A stretch of DNA of 64,000 nt from Planctomycetaceae bacterium. Its GTDB lineage: Bacteria; Planctomycetota; Planctomycetia; Planctomycetales; Planctomycetaceae. The stretch is taken from the NCBI GenBank assembly GCA_021732975.1, contig JAKFWC010000023.1:1-64000 (forward strand), read 5' to 3'. Shown here in pieces: positions 50,836 through 60,264 of the stretch (its first letter is position 1; the number at the start of each line of letters is the position of its first letter). The position numbers and the translations under genes are program-made. The notes beneath the pieces were generated by a model. That model was given only the letters and a program-made list of their open reading frames with translations. It was not told where the DNA came from and ran no database searches.

Positions 50836-51759
50836 TTACGGAGCCGAGTCGGTTGCGCTGGCGGGGACAGTGGTCTCGGCAGCGTTTCGTGTGGATGGAT
50901 CGAGCTGCTTGATTGCCAGCGCCACGGCGGCGCGGACCGATTCGTCTTCATCGTCGGCGAGCCGCTTCAATGCCGGCAGGTATCGCGTTGATGCTTCGCC
51001 AATCCGTCCGAGACTGGCCGCGGTCGCGGTGCGAACGGCAGCCGCGGGGTCGGACAAGCCGCGGGCCAAATCGCCGAGCGCGTTCTCTGCCGCGGGACCG
51101 GCGTTGCCGAGGGAACTAGCTGCCGCCACGCGAATGGTTTCGTCGTCGTCACCCATCAACGTGGTTAATGTTTTGATGGCTTCCGGCGGCGGGGTCTCCA
51201 GCGTGCTGAGGGCCGCGGCGGCATTCACCCGGACGAACGCCGAGGAATCGGCCAGCACAGCGACAAGGCCCACGGCAGCTTCCTCGCTCGGTGGGCCCAG
51301 TTGCACCAGCATCATGACGGCCATTTCCCGGGCCATCGGGTCGTCCCCCCGCAGCGCGGCCACATAAGTGGGAACGGCGGCCGATCCCACTTTCTGCAAC
51401 GCCTGCTCGGCCTGCGTCCACGAATCGGGCTGATTCTCACGCGCGGCGGTCAGCAGTTGGGCGAATGCAGCGCTGCCATCATCGACGGCGATGTTCGGCA
51501 GTGCAGGTTCGGTGGTGGATTCACGGGGTACCGGCCGCAGCGACTGGTCCGAGGTGGTTGCCTCAGGACTCTTGACCGGTGCGACAGCCGAACCCGAGTC
51601 CGGACTCCCATTGCAACCCGCGACCAGGGCGAGAGAGCCGGCCAAAATCACCGCAAGCACGCGTACCATCGGGGCGATCCTTCGCCGAGAAATCTCGTAA
51701 TTGATTGCCGACTGGAAGCAATCGAGAAGACTGTAACCGCTTTCCGCTCTACGACTCAA
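50836..51759 (-). CDS. HEAT-repeat lipoprotein
   Basis: Lipobox LALVAGCNG; AVGLVAVLADSSAFVRVNAAAALSTLETPPPEAIKTLTTLMGDDDETIRVAAASSLGNAG repeats. Confidence 0.85.
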   Translation of the reverse strand: MSRRAESGYSLLDCFQSAINYEISRRRIAPMVRVLAVILAGSLALVAGCNGSPDSGSAVAPVKSPEATTSDQSLRPVPRESTTEPALPNIAVDDGSAAFAQLLTAARENQPDSWTQAEQALQKVGSAAVPTYVAALRGDDPMAREMAVMMLVQLGPPSEEAAVGLVAVLADSSAFVRVNAAAALSTLETPPPEAIKTLTTLMGDDDETIRVAAASSLGNAGPAAENALGDLARGLSDPAAAVRTATAASLGRIGEASTRYLPALKRLADDEDESVRAAVALAIKQLDPSTRNAAETTVPASATDSAP

Positions 51760-52114
51760 CCCGGGTTTTCGAGCATCCCATTTCGAGCGATCCGAGGAGC
51801 CGAATCCCTGAACGTTTCCGGGCTTGCGATCAATCAGCGAAATTCCTCACGGTTGATTCGATGACCGCATTTGGTAGCATGCTGTCTAGAGGTGCCCCGA
51901 TGGCTTGCTGACGGGGCGTTTCGACATTCCCGTCATAACCAGGCGGGAGCGTCCGGAAGGCTGATGTCCGGAAGCTGAATCAGGGTTTCACCAGCGGTTG
52001 CCGTCTCAAAACGCGGCTGTTTGGTCGATCGATCTGCCGTTTCTGATCGTAACGTGGGTGAGTTGAATGGATTCCGTTCTGGCCGGACTGCTGACACTCT
52101 GGTGCGGTTTTTAC

Positions 52115-52275
52115 CGCCAGGTGCGTCGACAGGTACTGCTGGCCGCGGGAATCGGCGGGTTACAACCTTGCCCGATTCCGGTGCGAAGCAGCGTCCGGCG
52201 TTCTGACCCGCACTCCGCTGCGGTGTGGCGTTCCCGGCGCTGGGCCGGTCGCACCTGCGGCGGCATCGATCCCCC
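52115..52275 (+). ncRNA. Candidate structured ncRNA, 6S-like motif, upstream of rny (boundaries approximate)
   Basis: CCTGCGGCGGCATC (52254-52267) matches the 3' conserved segment of 6S RNA as I recall it; pairs with GGTGCGTCGACAGGT (52120-52134) with bulges; inner GGCC(G)CGGGAA / TTCCCG…GGCC pairing; no credible ORF. Confidence 0.4.
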
Positions 52276-52427
52276 CGACGCCGGTTGGTGGGCACCCTCG
52301 GCAATCGACTGGTAACCTCACTTTAGTTCCGCGCGCCCAGCACCGTGCGAGTGGTTCCTGAAAGGGACTGTTCGCATCGGTTTCTTTCGTGCGCTCCCCG
52401 CCGCTTGCAAAAAATCAGGTGGGGCCT

Positions 52428-53969
52428 ATGTCTGAAGTGGTAACCGGTGCGATCGCGTTGGCGATCGGCACCGCGATTGGTCTTTTTGTCGAACGGGTGA
52501 TTCGAGGACGCGCCTATCAATCGCGCGATGAGATTCTCGCTGTCGCCGAGCGCGATGCGGAGAATGTCCGCAAAACGGCGGAACTCACAGCCAAGGAAGA
52601 GGGCCTTCGGCGTCGCGAAGCGATTGAAAAGGAACTGCAATCGACGCGTGACGAACTCCGTCAAACGGAACGGCAGCTCGACAAACGCGAAAATTCGCTG
52701 GAAGAGCTTCAGGAAGACATTATCAAGAAGGAACGGATGCTGGAAACCACCCAGCAGAAGCTGACGGAAAAGTCCCGATCTGTCGATGCCCGCGACAAAG
52801 AACTCGACAAGGCCTTCAAGCAGGTGCAGGAACAACTCTACAAGGTGAGCGGCCTCGATCCGAAAACTGCGACCGATATGTTGCTCGAACGGCTCGACCG
52901 CGAGTTACAGGCCGAAACCGGTGCCCTCGTGATGAAGCAGGAGCAGGAACTCAAACTGCAATCCGAGAAGATGGCCCGCGAAATCCTTGGGATGGCGATC
53001 CAGCGATATGCCTCGGCGCACACGTCGGAAACGACCGTCTCCACCATCGATATTCCGAACGATGAATTGAAGGGCCGGATCATCGGTCGCGAAGGCCGCA
53101 ATATTCGCGCGTTTGAAAAAGCGACCGGTGTGGATGTGATCGTGGACGACACTCCCGGCGTTGTGGTTGTCTCGGCATTCGACAGCGTTCGCCGCGAAAC
53201 CGCCAAGCAGGCGCTCAACAAGCTCATCCAGGATGGTCGTATCCATCCGACGCGGATCGACGAAATCGTTGCTGAGACGCAAAAAGAAATGGACGCGTTC
53301 ATTCGCCGCAGCGGTCAGGAAGCTGCTCAAGAAGCGGGTGTTCCGAACCTGCACGAAAAGCTGCTCGATTTGATGGGCCGTCTGCATTTCCGGACGAGCT
53401 ACAGCCAGAACGTGCTGCGGCATTCCATCGAAGTCGCGCACCTCACCGGTTTGTTGGCCGAACAGTTGGGCCTCAACGGTACGCTTGCGCGGCGGTGTGG
53501 TTTCCTGCATGATATTGGCAAGGCGGCCGACCATGAGATGGAAGGGGGCCACCCCGCCGTCGGGGCCGAGTTGCTGAAGCGATACGGGGAAAAGGCCGAG
53601 ATCGTGCACGCTGCCCGCGGACATCACGACGATATTCGCGTCGACTACATCTACACGGTTCTGGTCGCCGCGGCCGATGCCTGCTCGGCGTCACGCCCGG
53701 GTGCCCGACGTGAAACCCTCGAAAAATACGTTCGTCGATTGGAAGAGCTCGAAGCCATCGCGTGTGGCTTCCCCGGCGTCGACCAAGCGTATGCCGTGCA
53801 GGCCGGCCGCGAAATTCGCGTCATCGTCGACCCGACGGAAATCAACGACCGCGAAGCCGCCAAGATGTGTCGCGACATCGCCACCGCGATCGAACAATCG
53901 CTCACCTACCCCGGCGAAGTCAAAGTGACGGTGCTGCGCGAAACGAAGGTCGTCGAGTACGCCAAGTAG
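52428..53969 (+). CDS. rny: Ribonuclease Y
   Basis: N-terminal TM; long coiled coil; [70 protein letters not shown]. Confidence 0.97.
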   Translation: MSEVVTGAIALAIGTAIGLFVERVIRGRAYQSRDEILAVAERDAENVRKTAELTAKEEGLRRREAIEKELQSTRDELRQTERQLDKRENSLEELQEDIIKKERMLETTQQKLTEKSRSVDARDKELDKAFKQVQEQLYKVSGLDPKTATDMLLERLDRELQAETGALVMKQEQELKLQSEKMAREILGMAIQRYASAHTSETTVSTIDIPNDELKGRIIGREGRNIRAFEKATGVDVIVDDTPGVVVVSAFDSVRRETAKQALNKLIQDGRIHPTRIDEIVAETQKEMDAFIRRSGQEAAQEAGVPNLHEKLLDLMGRLHFRTSYSQNVLRHSIEVAHLTGLLAEQLGLNGTLARRCGFLHDIGKAADHEMEGGHPAVGAELLKRYGEKAEIVHAARGHHDDIRVDYIYTVLVAAADACSASRPGARRETLEKYVRRLEELEAIACGFPGVDQAYAVQAGREIRVIVDPTEINDREAAKMCRDIATAIEQSLTYPGEVKVTVLRETKVVEYAK

Positions 53970-53979
53970 TCGACAATCA

Positions 53980-54014
53980 TTAGCCCCCCGTTGTCTTCAA
54001 CGGGGGTGGGCTTC
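53980..54014. repeat. REP-like hairpin (TTAG-CCCCCCGTTGTCTTCAACGGGGG)
   Basis: Single hairpin between rny and murD; same core as 43706 and 47932 elements. Confidence 0.8.
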
Positions 54015-54023
54015 GGCTCATCA

Positions 54024-55382
54024 TCAATCTGCCGATTGAGCGGCAATCCACCGTTGTGCCGCGGCGGTGAATTGTTCGCCGCGGTCGGCAAAGTTGCGGA
54101 ACCAGTCGTAACTTGCACATCCCGGTGATAACAGCACGATATCGCCCGACGTAGTCCGATCGACGGCCCAGCCAAATGCCGTTGGAAAGTCCGGGAGCGG
54201 TTCCGATACTAAGCAGCAACGGTCGGGCACCGCTTCGATCAGTGCTTTCAAAGTTGCAGCGGTCGTTCCCATCAACGCCACGGCTTTAGCTTGCCGTGCG
54301 ATCGCCGTGGCCATTGCCCTGAGGTCCACGTGCTTGTCATATCCCCCAGCGAGCAGCACCACGGGTTCGGAAAAGGCTTCGAGTCCGACGATGGCCGATT
54401 CCGGCGTGGTTGCGAGCGAATCGTTGTAGAACCGCCGCCCGGCGGCTTTCCCCACGCACTGCAATCGATGCGGTAAGGCCTGGTACGTCCGCAATCCTCG
54501 TTCGATCTGATCGGTGGTCGCTCCCCACGCCCAGGCCGCCACCGCCGCTGCCTGGGCGTTAGCAATGTTGTGCCGACCGGGAAGTGTAATCCAATCGGCG
54601 ACGGGATCGTTCCTTGCGGAAGCGGCGTTCTCTCCGAAAAATCGTGTGATGCCACGTGTCGGCCACACACGAACATCTGCATCATCCGCGTTCAGCACTG
54701 CGACATCGTTCGCTGTCTGATACCGCAGCATCGTTTGCTTGGCCCAGCGGTAATGATCGAGTGAGGGATGCCAGTCGAGATGATTCGCGGTGAAATTGGT
54801 CACCACAGACACGCGCGGGCTGACCTGTAACCGATCGAGATCGGTCAGTTGAAAGCTGCTCAATTCCAGCACGATCACATCATTGGGGCAAATCTGGTCG
54901 ACATCGGGGAGCAGTGATCTGCCGATGTTGCCTCCGAGCCAGATTTTCCCACCGGCTTGCAGCAGGATGTTGTGGAGCATCGCGGTGGTGGTTGACTTGC
55001 CGTTGCTGCCCGTCACCGCGAGTACCGGAGCCGGGTTGTGCTGCCAGAAGAGATTCATCTCGCTGGTGAGTGGCACATTCGAATGCCGCGCCCGTTCCAG
55101 CAACGGATGCTCACACGGGACCGCGGGATTAACGACGATCAACTGGGCCGAGGTGAAGTCTTCCGCATCATGTCCACCGAGGCGATATCGCACATCGGGA
55201 AGATCCCGCAGTTCTTCCAAACTCGCGGACAAGGCTGCTTCTGTCCGCTGGTCGGTGATTGTCAGCAGCGCTCCGCGCTCGGCGAGAAACCGCACGGCTC
55301 CCATCCCACCACCGAACGCACCGAGCCCCATCACCGTCACGCGGCGGCCGCGATAATCACGAAAATCATGGTCAGGCTTCAC
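54024..55382 (-). CDS. murD: UDP-N-acetylmuramoylalanine--D-glutamate ligase
   Basis: VLAVTGSNGKSTTTAMLHNIL; LPGRHNIANAQAAAVAAW; YNDSLATTPESAIVGLEAF; VLLSPGCASYDWFRNFADRGEQF. Confidence 0.95.
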   Translation of the reverse strand: MKPDHDFRDYRGRRVTVMGLGAFGGGMGAVRFLAERGALLTITDQRTEAALSASLEELRDLPDVRYRLGGHDAEDFTSAQLIVVNPAVPCEHPLLERARHSNVPLTSEMNLFWQHNPAPVLAVTGSNGKSTTTAMLHNILLQAGGKIWLGGNIGRSLLPDVDQICPNDVIVLELSSFQLTDLDRLQVSPRVSVVTNFTANHLDWHPSLDHYRWAKQTMLRYQTANDVAVLNADDADVRVWPTRGITRFFGENAASARNDPVADWITLPGRHNIANAQAAAVAAWAWGATTDQIERGLRTYQALPHRLQCVGKAAGRRFYNDSLATTPESAIVGLEAFSEPVVLLAGGYDKHVDLRAMATAIARQAKAVALMGTTAATLKALIEAVPDRCCLVSEPLPDFPTAFGWAVDRTTSGDIVLLSPGCASYDWFRNFADRGEQFTAAAQRWIAAQSAD

Positions 55383-55412
55383 AGGCGCGTCACCAACGGA
55401 AGTGAAAGAAGG

Positions 55413-55562
55413 TTAGCCGCGAAAAATCGCAAATGGACGCAAAAGAGGAAAATGCGATTTTGCCACAGAAGGCACAGAATTCACAAAAGGGTGGGAGCAG
55501 AAGAGGACATAAAAGATTCGTTTCCTCTCTTTTTTGTGTCCTTTGTGCTTTTTCGCGGCTAA
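55413..55562. repeat. Imperfect inverted repeat TTAGCCGCGAAAAA … TTTTTCGCGGCTAA with purine-rich interior
   Basis: 14-bp terminal arms read directly; interior contains 'cacagaaggcacagaattcacaaaa'-type sequence. Confidence 0.8.
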
Positions 55563-56158
55563 CTCCTCTCCCTGTGCAATTCCGCCCACAGCGCATCAAA
55601 TCGGGTGAAACAGGGCAGGACATGGTCGGCTAGATGGACATAGTGGGGGATGTTACCGGCCGCATACAACACCGTCGGCATCCCCGCGGCGCGACCGGCT
55701 TCCAGATCAAACCGATAGTCGCCGCAGAAGGGGACGGTTGCGGGGGACAATCGCCATCGCTCGCAAATCAGGACAAGCCCTGTCGGATCAGGCTTCGGCG
55801 GGGCATCTTCGCGGGTGAGAACTTGATCGAACAGCAGACCCAGGCGAGACAGCACGCGCTCGGTCGATTCTCGTGAGTTCCGCGTGAGAATCGCCGTCGG
55901 AATTTTCTCGCCGTGCAGAAATGCGAGCATGTCGCTGACACCGGGAAAGAGCGTCGCCCGATCGGCTCCGGCCAGTTCGTGCGCTCGCAGGATCTCCCGC
56001 ATGCGATCTTTGTCGTCGCCTTCCGGAACTTCGGCGAGCGCTTCCAGAATCGGACGACCGTATGGCAAGCCCATCTCGTGCCGCATCAAATCGAAATCGA
56101 GCGCTGAGTCAATCAGCGTCCCATCGAGATCGAAGACCATTCCGCGAACGGCGTTCAT
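55559..56158 (-). CDS. HAD family hydrolase (phosphoglycolate-phosphatase-like)
   Basis: GMVFDLDGTLIDSALDFDLMRHEMG; AILTRNSRESTERVL; FCGDYRFDLEAGRAAGMPTV. Confidence 0.92.
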   Translation of the reverse strand: MNAVRGMVFDLDGTLIDSALDFDLMRHEMGLPYGRPILEALAEVPEGDDKDRMREILRAHELAGADRATLFPGVSDMLAFLHGEKIPTAILTRNSRESTERVLSRLGLLFDQVLTREDAPPKPDPTGLVLICERWRLSPATVPFCGDYRFDLEAGRAAGMPTVLYAAGNIPHYVHLADHVLPCFTRFDALWAELHRERS

Positions 56159-56817
56159 CCCAAGTCATCCAGATGCCAGACGGAATTGAGCGTGACCAGT
56201 TCCGTCTGCCCCGCCGTATATTGCAACATGTTGACGCAACAATTCACTTGTCGAAGTTTGCGGGCGTGTTTCAGGTCGATGCCCACGAGTTCCGCAAGAT
56301 AGACACGATTGGCCAGATTGTGGGCAACCACGACAATGTTCTGCCCGACGTGCTTGGCCAACAATTCATTGATCGTCGGCCGCACACGGTTCAACAAATC
56401 GAGGTACGATTCGCCTCCGGGATGCGGTGTGTTGACGGGGTCGGCGAAGAACCGATCGTGTCCGTCGCGGTCGGCGGCCTGGATCGCTTCCCACGATTTC
56501 CCTTCCCACTGGCCGACGCTGCACTCGCGCAACTCGGATCGCACCTGTACTGGCAAATCGTGAGGTGCCGCAATCGCCGCCGCGGTTTCCTGGGCACGCA
56601 GTAGCGAGCTCGCATACACCGCATGAATGCGATACCGCGACAGAAAACGACCCACGGCTTGCGATTGCCGGCGGCCGAGTTCGGTGAGCGGGCCGTTGAT
56701 TTCGCAACCCTGCAGCACGAATGGTCGGCATTCATTCGGACCCGTAGAACCGTGTCGAATCAGAAACAGCCGCGTCATGTCCGCAGGCGGGGCGTCTTGA
56801 AAACGAGTTTCGGTCAT
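56155..56817 (-). CDS. Histidine phosphatase (phosphoglycerate-mutase-like)
   Basis: RLFLIRHGSTG; SSLLRAQETAAAIA; IVVVAHNLANRVYLAELVG; 4-bp overlap with the HAD gene. Confidence 0.92.
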   Translation of the reverse strand: MTETRFQDAPPADMTRLFLIRHGSTGPNECRPFVLQGCEINGPLTELGRRQSQAVGRFLSRYRIHAVYASSLLRAQETAAAIAAPHDLPVQVRSELRECSVGQWEGKSWEAIQAADRDGHDRFFADPVNTPHPGGESYLDLLNRVRPTINELLAKHVGQNIVVVAHNLANRVYLAELVGIDLKHARKLRQVNCCVNMLQYTAGQTELVTLNSVWHLDDLG

Positions 56818-56847
56818 TCGCGATAATCTTCCTGACGATTTGTTCGG

Positions 56848-56934
56848 TGTGCCACTGGCTCTGCCAGTGCTCTGAATATCAATTGTGGTCGTCTCGTAAC
56901 AATGCGAAGACACTGGCGGAGCCAGTGGCACACA
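56848..56934. repeat. TGTGCCAC…GTGGCACA palindrome (CACTGGCTCTGCCAGTG hairpin and inverted partner)
   Basis: Read directly; related to 40688, 19025 and 6099. Confidence 0.85.
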
Positions 56935-56937
56935 AGA

Positions 56938-57957
56938 TCATTTCACGTTTCGTGATAGTGCCAACTGACACGCTACCTTTGCAGCGGCAATGAATCCATC
57001 AGCGGACGCTCGCCCTTGTCCGGCGATGTCGAAAGCAGTGCCGTGGCTGGGACTGGTGCGGACAATCGGCAACCCCAGCGTCACATTAACAGCCATGTCG
57101 AAGCCGATCAGTTTCAGCGCGATGTGCCCTTGATCGTGATACATCGCCACGACACCATCGAATTCCCCAGCGACCGCGCGACGTAAGAGTGCATCCGCGG
57201 GGATAGGGCCGGTGACTTCCAATCCTCTCTGCTGACACATCTGCACAGCCGGTTCGATGCATTCCGCCTCTTCATTACCGAATAACCCGTGTTCGCCCGC
57301 GTGGGGATTGAGCGCACAGACGCCAATGCGCGGTTTGACACCGAGTCGCTTGAGGAATCCGTCGAGCAACACAATCGTTTCGCGGATGCGGTCGACCGAC
57401 AGCAAATCGGGCACGCTGCGAATCGATGTGTGCAAAGTCACATGGGCGACGCCAAGGCCGGATGGTCCGCGGATGGCGTTGCCTGCGGGAAGATACAGCA
57501 TCATGGCGACATCATCGACACCGCATTCCGCCGCGAGGATCTCTGTGTGGCCGGGATAATCGAGCCCTGCCAGACGCAGCGCTTCCTTATGCAACGGAGC
57601 CGTGCAGATGGCGTCGATCTTCCCTGCCAGTGCCGCCCGCGCTGCGGCGACAAGATACTCATACGCGGCGCGTCCCGCGGCGGCTTGGATCGTTCCGGTC
57701 GTGACACTCAGCACAGCGTCATCGGAAGGATTCCAGCAGGCGATGCCATCCGAGACCTGTTGTTTTGGATCGTCGACCGCGACTACACGCAGCGACAGGT
57801 TCAGTTGCCGGGCGGTTCGCTCCAGAATCGCAGGATGGCCGATGACCATCGGTTCGCAGAATTCGGATAGCCGCCCGGTGGTCAGCGCGCGGACGAGGAT
57901 TTCGGGACCGATTCCCGCGACATCGCCCATCGTCAGTGCCAACCGTGGCTTGGTCAT
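56938..57957 (-). CDS. pdxA: 4-hydroxythreonine-4-phosphate dehydrogenase
   Basis: PRLALTMGDVAGIGPEILVRAL; CTAPLHKEALRLAGLDYPGHTEILA; ALNPHAGEHGLFGNEE; GVVAMYHDQGHIALKLIGFD. Confidence 0.96.
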   Translation of the reverse strand: MTKPRLALTMGDVAGIGPEILVRALTTGRLSEFCEPMVIGHPAILERTARQLNLSLRVVAVDDPKQQVSDGIACWNPSDDAVLSVTTGTIQAAAGRAAYEYLVAAARAALAGKIDAICTAPLHKEALRLAGLDYPGHTEILAAECGVDDVAMMLYLPAGNAIRGPSGLGVAHVTLHTSIRSVPDLLSVDRIRETIVLLDGFLKRLGVKPRIGVCALNPHAGEHGLFGNEEAECIEPAVQMCQQRGLEVTGPIPADALLRRAVAGEFDGVVAMYHDQGHIALKLIGFDMAVNVTLGLPIVRTSPSHGTAFDIAGQGRASADGFIAAAKVACQLALSRNVK

Positions 57958-57975
57958 CGCTTCAGATCCATTGGA

Positions 57976-58003
57976 AGAGACCCAGGGTTCAGAAACCCTG
58001 GGC
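57976..58003. repeat. Hairpin AGAGACCCAGGGTTCAGAAACCCTGGGC, variant of the AGAGACCCAGCC family
   Basis: Same AGAGACCCAG lead-in as 23712 and 28151 copies. Confidence 0.75.
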
Positions 58004-58008
58004 GTCTG

Positions 58009-58551
58009 TCAGTCGTACACATCGGCGTCGCGCAGGAGTTTGCCCAATTCGTCCTTGGGGGAGAGCAAACGGGGGGTGATTGCTGGCCAGTCGATACAGA
58101 GGGCCGGGTCGTTCCAGAGCAGGGTTCGTTCGTCGCCCGGTTGGTACAACGCCGTGCATTTGTAAAAGATGTCGGCGGTATCACTCAAGGCACAGAAGCC
58201 GTGTGCGAACCCAGGAGGGATGTACAACTGCCGGTGATTCTCGTCGTTCAGTTCCACCCCATAGTGTTGTCCGAACGTCGGCGATGATTTGCGGAGGTCA
58301 ACCGCGACATCCCAGATCGCCCCGCGAATTACGTAGACCAGCTTCCCCTGCGGTTGTCGATGTTGATAGTGCAATCCGCGAATGGTACCCCGCTGCGAAC
58401 GCGAGACGTTGTCCTGCACCCACGTCGTCGGCAGCCCTGCTTCCTGGAACCGTGGGGCTTGAAATGTTTCGAGGAAGAACCCGCGTGTGTCCGCAAAGAC
58501 TCGCGGTTCGATCTGGACCAGTCCCGTCAACGGTGGATGTGTAATCTGCAT
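58009..58551 (-). CDS. rfbC: dTDP-4-dehydrorhamnose 3,5-epimerase
   Basis: RVFADTRGFFLETFQAPRFQEAG; VRGLHYQ-like IRGLHYQHRQPQGKLVYVIRGAIWDVAVDLRKSSPTFGQ; IPPGFAHGFCALSD. Confidence 0.95.
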   Translation of the reverse strand: MQITHPPLTGLVQIEPRVFADTRGFFLETFQAPRFQEAGLPTTWVQDNVSRSQRGTIRGLHYQHRQPQGKLVYVIRGAIWDVAVDLRKSSPTFGQHYGVELNDENHRQLYIPPGFAHGFCALSDTADIFYKCTALYQPGDERTLLWNDPALCIDWPAITPRLLSPKDELGKLLRDADVYD

Positions 58552-58576
58552 GTCGTCGGATTCGTTTCGTGACCCA

Positions 58577-58644
58577 ACCAGCCCGTAGCGCGAGCAAGGG
58601 CGTCAGCGCGGAGTGTATTGCCCTTGCTCGCGCTACGGGCTGGT
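58577..58644. repeat. Long hairpin ACCAGCCCGTAGCGCGAGCAAGGG … CCCTTGCTCGCGCTACGGGCTGGT
   Basis: 24-bp perfect arms, 20-nt loop; related to 49645-49713. Confidence 0.93.
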
Positions 58645-58653
58645 GAATGCGAA

Positions 58654-59265
58654 TTATGCCGGGGCGTGGCGGCCGATGCGGTTAATGCGGCCGTGAATGT
58701 CGTTGAGAATCCAATGGAACACCGTCAGGTGAACGCATTCCACGATGCCCATATCGTCCAACGGGACGTGCAGATTCTTCTTGGCGAGCGATTGCAATTT
58801 GCCGCCGCTGTACCCGGTGATGCCCCAGGTCACGAGATCATGCCGATTGGCCCATTCCACGGCGTTGAGAATATTCGGGCTGTTGCCGCTGCCGCTGATG
58901 GCCACCAGCACGTCACCGGGGGATGCGAAATTCTTCAGTTGTTCGACGAAGACGCGGTCGAAGCCTTCGTCGTTGCCCCACGCCAGAATGTACGGCGTGT
59001 TGTCGGTGAGGCTGAGCACTTTCAATCGTTTCACCGCGTCGTTGGTGAAATCCTTGCGGTCGAGTGTGCTTTTGCCAAGGTCTTCGCAGAAATGGGACGA
59101 GTTCGACCCGCTCCCGCCGTTCCCGCAGATGAAGACGAATTTACCGTTTTGATAGGCGGTGTAAATGTCGTCCGCAAGACCTTCGGTTTGCGCGAGGTCG
59201 AGCGTTTCAAAGACTTCCGCCACGCGACGGAGATACTGAGCCGGGGGAAGATGAGCACCGAGCAT
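58654..59265 (-). CDS. SIS domain protein (GmhA/phosphoheptose-isomerase-like)
   Basis: [46 protein letters not shown]. Confidence 0.9.
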   Translation of the reverse strand: MLGAHLPPAQYLRRVAEVFETLDLAQTEGLADDIYTAYQNGKFVFICGNGGSGSNSSHFCEDLGKSTLDRKDFTNDAVKRLKVLSLTDNTPYILAWGNDEGFDRVFVEQLKNFASPGDVLVAISGSGNSPNILNAVEWANRHDLVTWGITGYSGGKLQSLAKKNLHVPLDDMGIVECVHLTVFHWILNDIHGRINRIGRHAPA

Positions 59266-59456
59266 GAACGCGATTCCAGTCGAAAAAACCACCGGGGAAA
59301 CCCATTCTCACGGTTGTATCCGATGACCGGGGGAAAAGTCATCCCCAAGGGGACTTGGGTAGTTGCGAGGTGCGAGTCGTCAGTGGTGAAAAATGACTCA
59401 TAAATCCCGCTTGCGGTTTCGCGCCTCGCGGCGAGACCACCGCGCGATTTCCAACT

Positions 59457-60194
59457 TCAAACCCTCACCTTGCGAGCGAATTCTGAAATCGTTCTCGCTG
59501 TCGCTTCCGGCTGTGTTTGCAAAATTAGATGCGGGGCGACCAGGTCCGCGGTTTGCACATCCGGTCGCAGTAAGCGAACTTCACGGGCATTGTGACTTCG
59601 GACAACGTTGTCGCGAGTGCCTCGGATATCGAGTACCGGAACCGGACATTGCTGCAATTCCGCACGAACGTCAACCCGTAGAACTTCTCGTACCCGGTGC
59701 GCCAGCACTCGTGGCGAGACTTGCGACAAGGCTTCCCGTAACAAGCGTCGCAATTCGGGAGTTCCGTATCCGCCGAGCAGCGCCTTGGCTTCGGCGAGGT
59801 GCGAATGCCAGCGAAACAGGGCTGGTGTAACCAGATGTCGCAGCCATCCCCAGCGCGGTCCGAGAGGATTCCGGACAAACGTCCCGCAGAGAATCACCCC
59901 ACACAGGCCCGAAGGTCGTTGTGCGGCAATCATCAACGCCAGTGGGCCGGAAAAGGACTCCCCCAACACGGCAAACGGGCCGGACTTGGGCAGCGCACTC
60001 ATCACCATCGGCAGCAATGCGGCATAGCCCATAGGTTCCGTCGCGGGGTATGTGATGACCTGCGGCACGATTTCCGGCGGGAGCCGTTCCAGCAACGGTC
60101 GGAACAAAACGCCGGAACCGTCCAGGCCGGGCATCAGGACGATAGTCACGTTCGGTATGATGATATTGGCGATTCCCTGAGAGTTGTTCTTCAC
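59457..60194 (-). CDS. Alpha/beta hydrolase
   Basis: IVLMPGLDGSGVLFRPLLERLP; FAVLGESFSGPLALMIAA (GESFSG nucleophile elbow). Confidence 0.9.
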   Translation of the reverse strand: MKNNSQGIANIIIPNVTIVLMPGLDGSGVLFRPLLERLPPEIVPQVITYPATEPMGYAALLPMVMSALPKSGPFAVLGESFSGPLALMIAAQRPSGLCGVILCGTFVRNPLGPRWGWLRHLVTPALFRWHSHLAEAKALLGGYGTPELRRLLREALSQVSPRVLAHRVREVLRVDVRAELQQCPVPVLDIRGTRDNVVRSHNAREVRLLRPDVQTADLVAPHLILQTQPEATARTISEFARKVRV

Positions 60195-60264
60195 GATTGT
60201 CGTTTCCCCACCGTCAACGCTACCTTACCATCAAACCACACCATGCGAAGAAAGAGCATCCGCG

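Noticed and set aside
52067-52315. 82-aa ORF overlapping the candidate ncRNA upstream of rny
   Set aside because: Composition (R/W/P-rich, no domain-like pattern) is typical of a chance ORF; secondary structure is the stronger signal.
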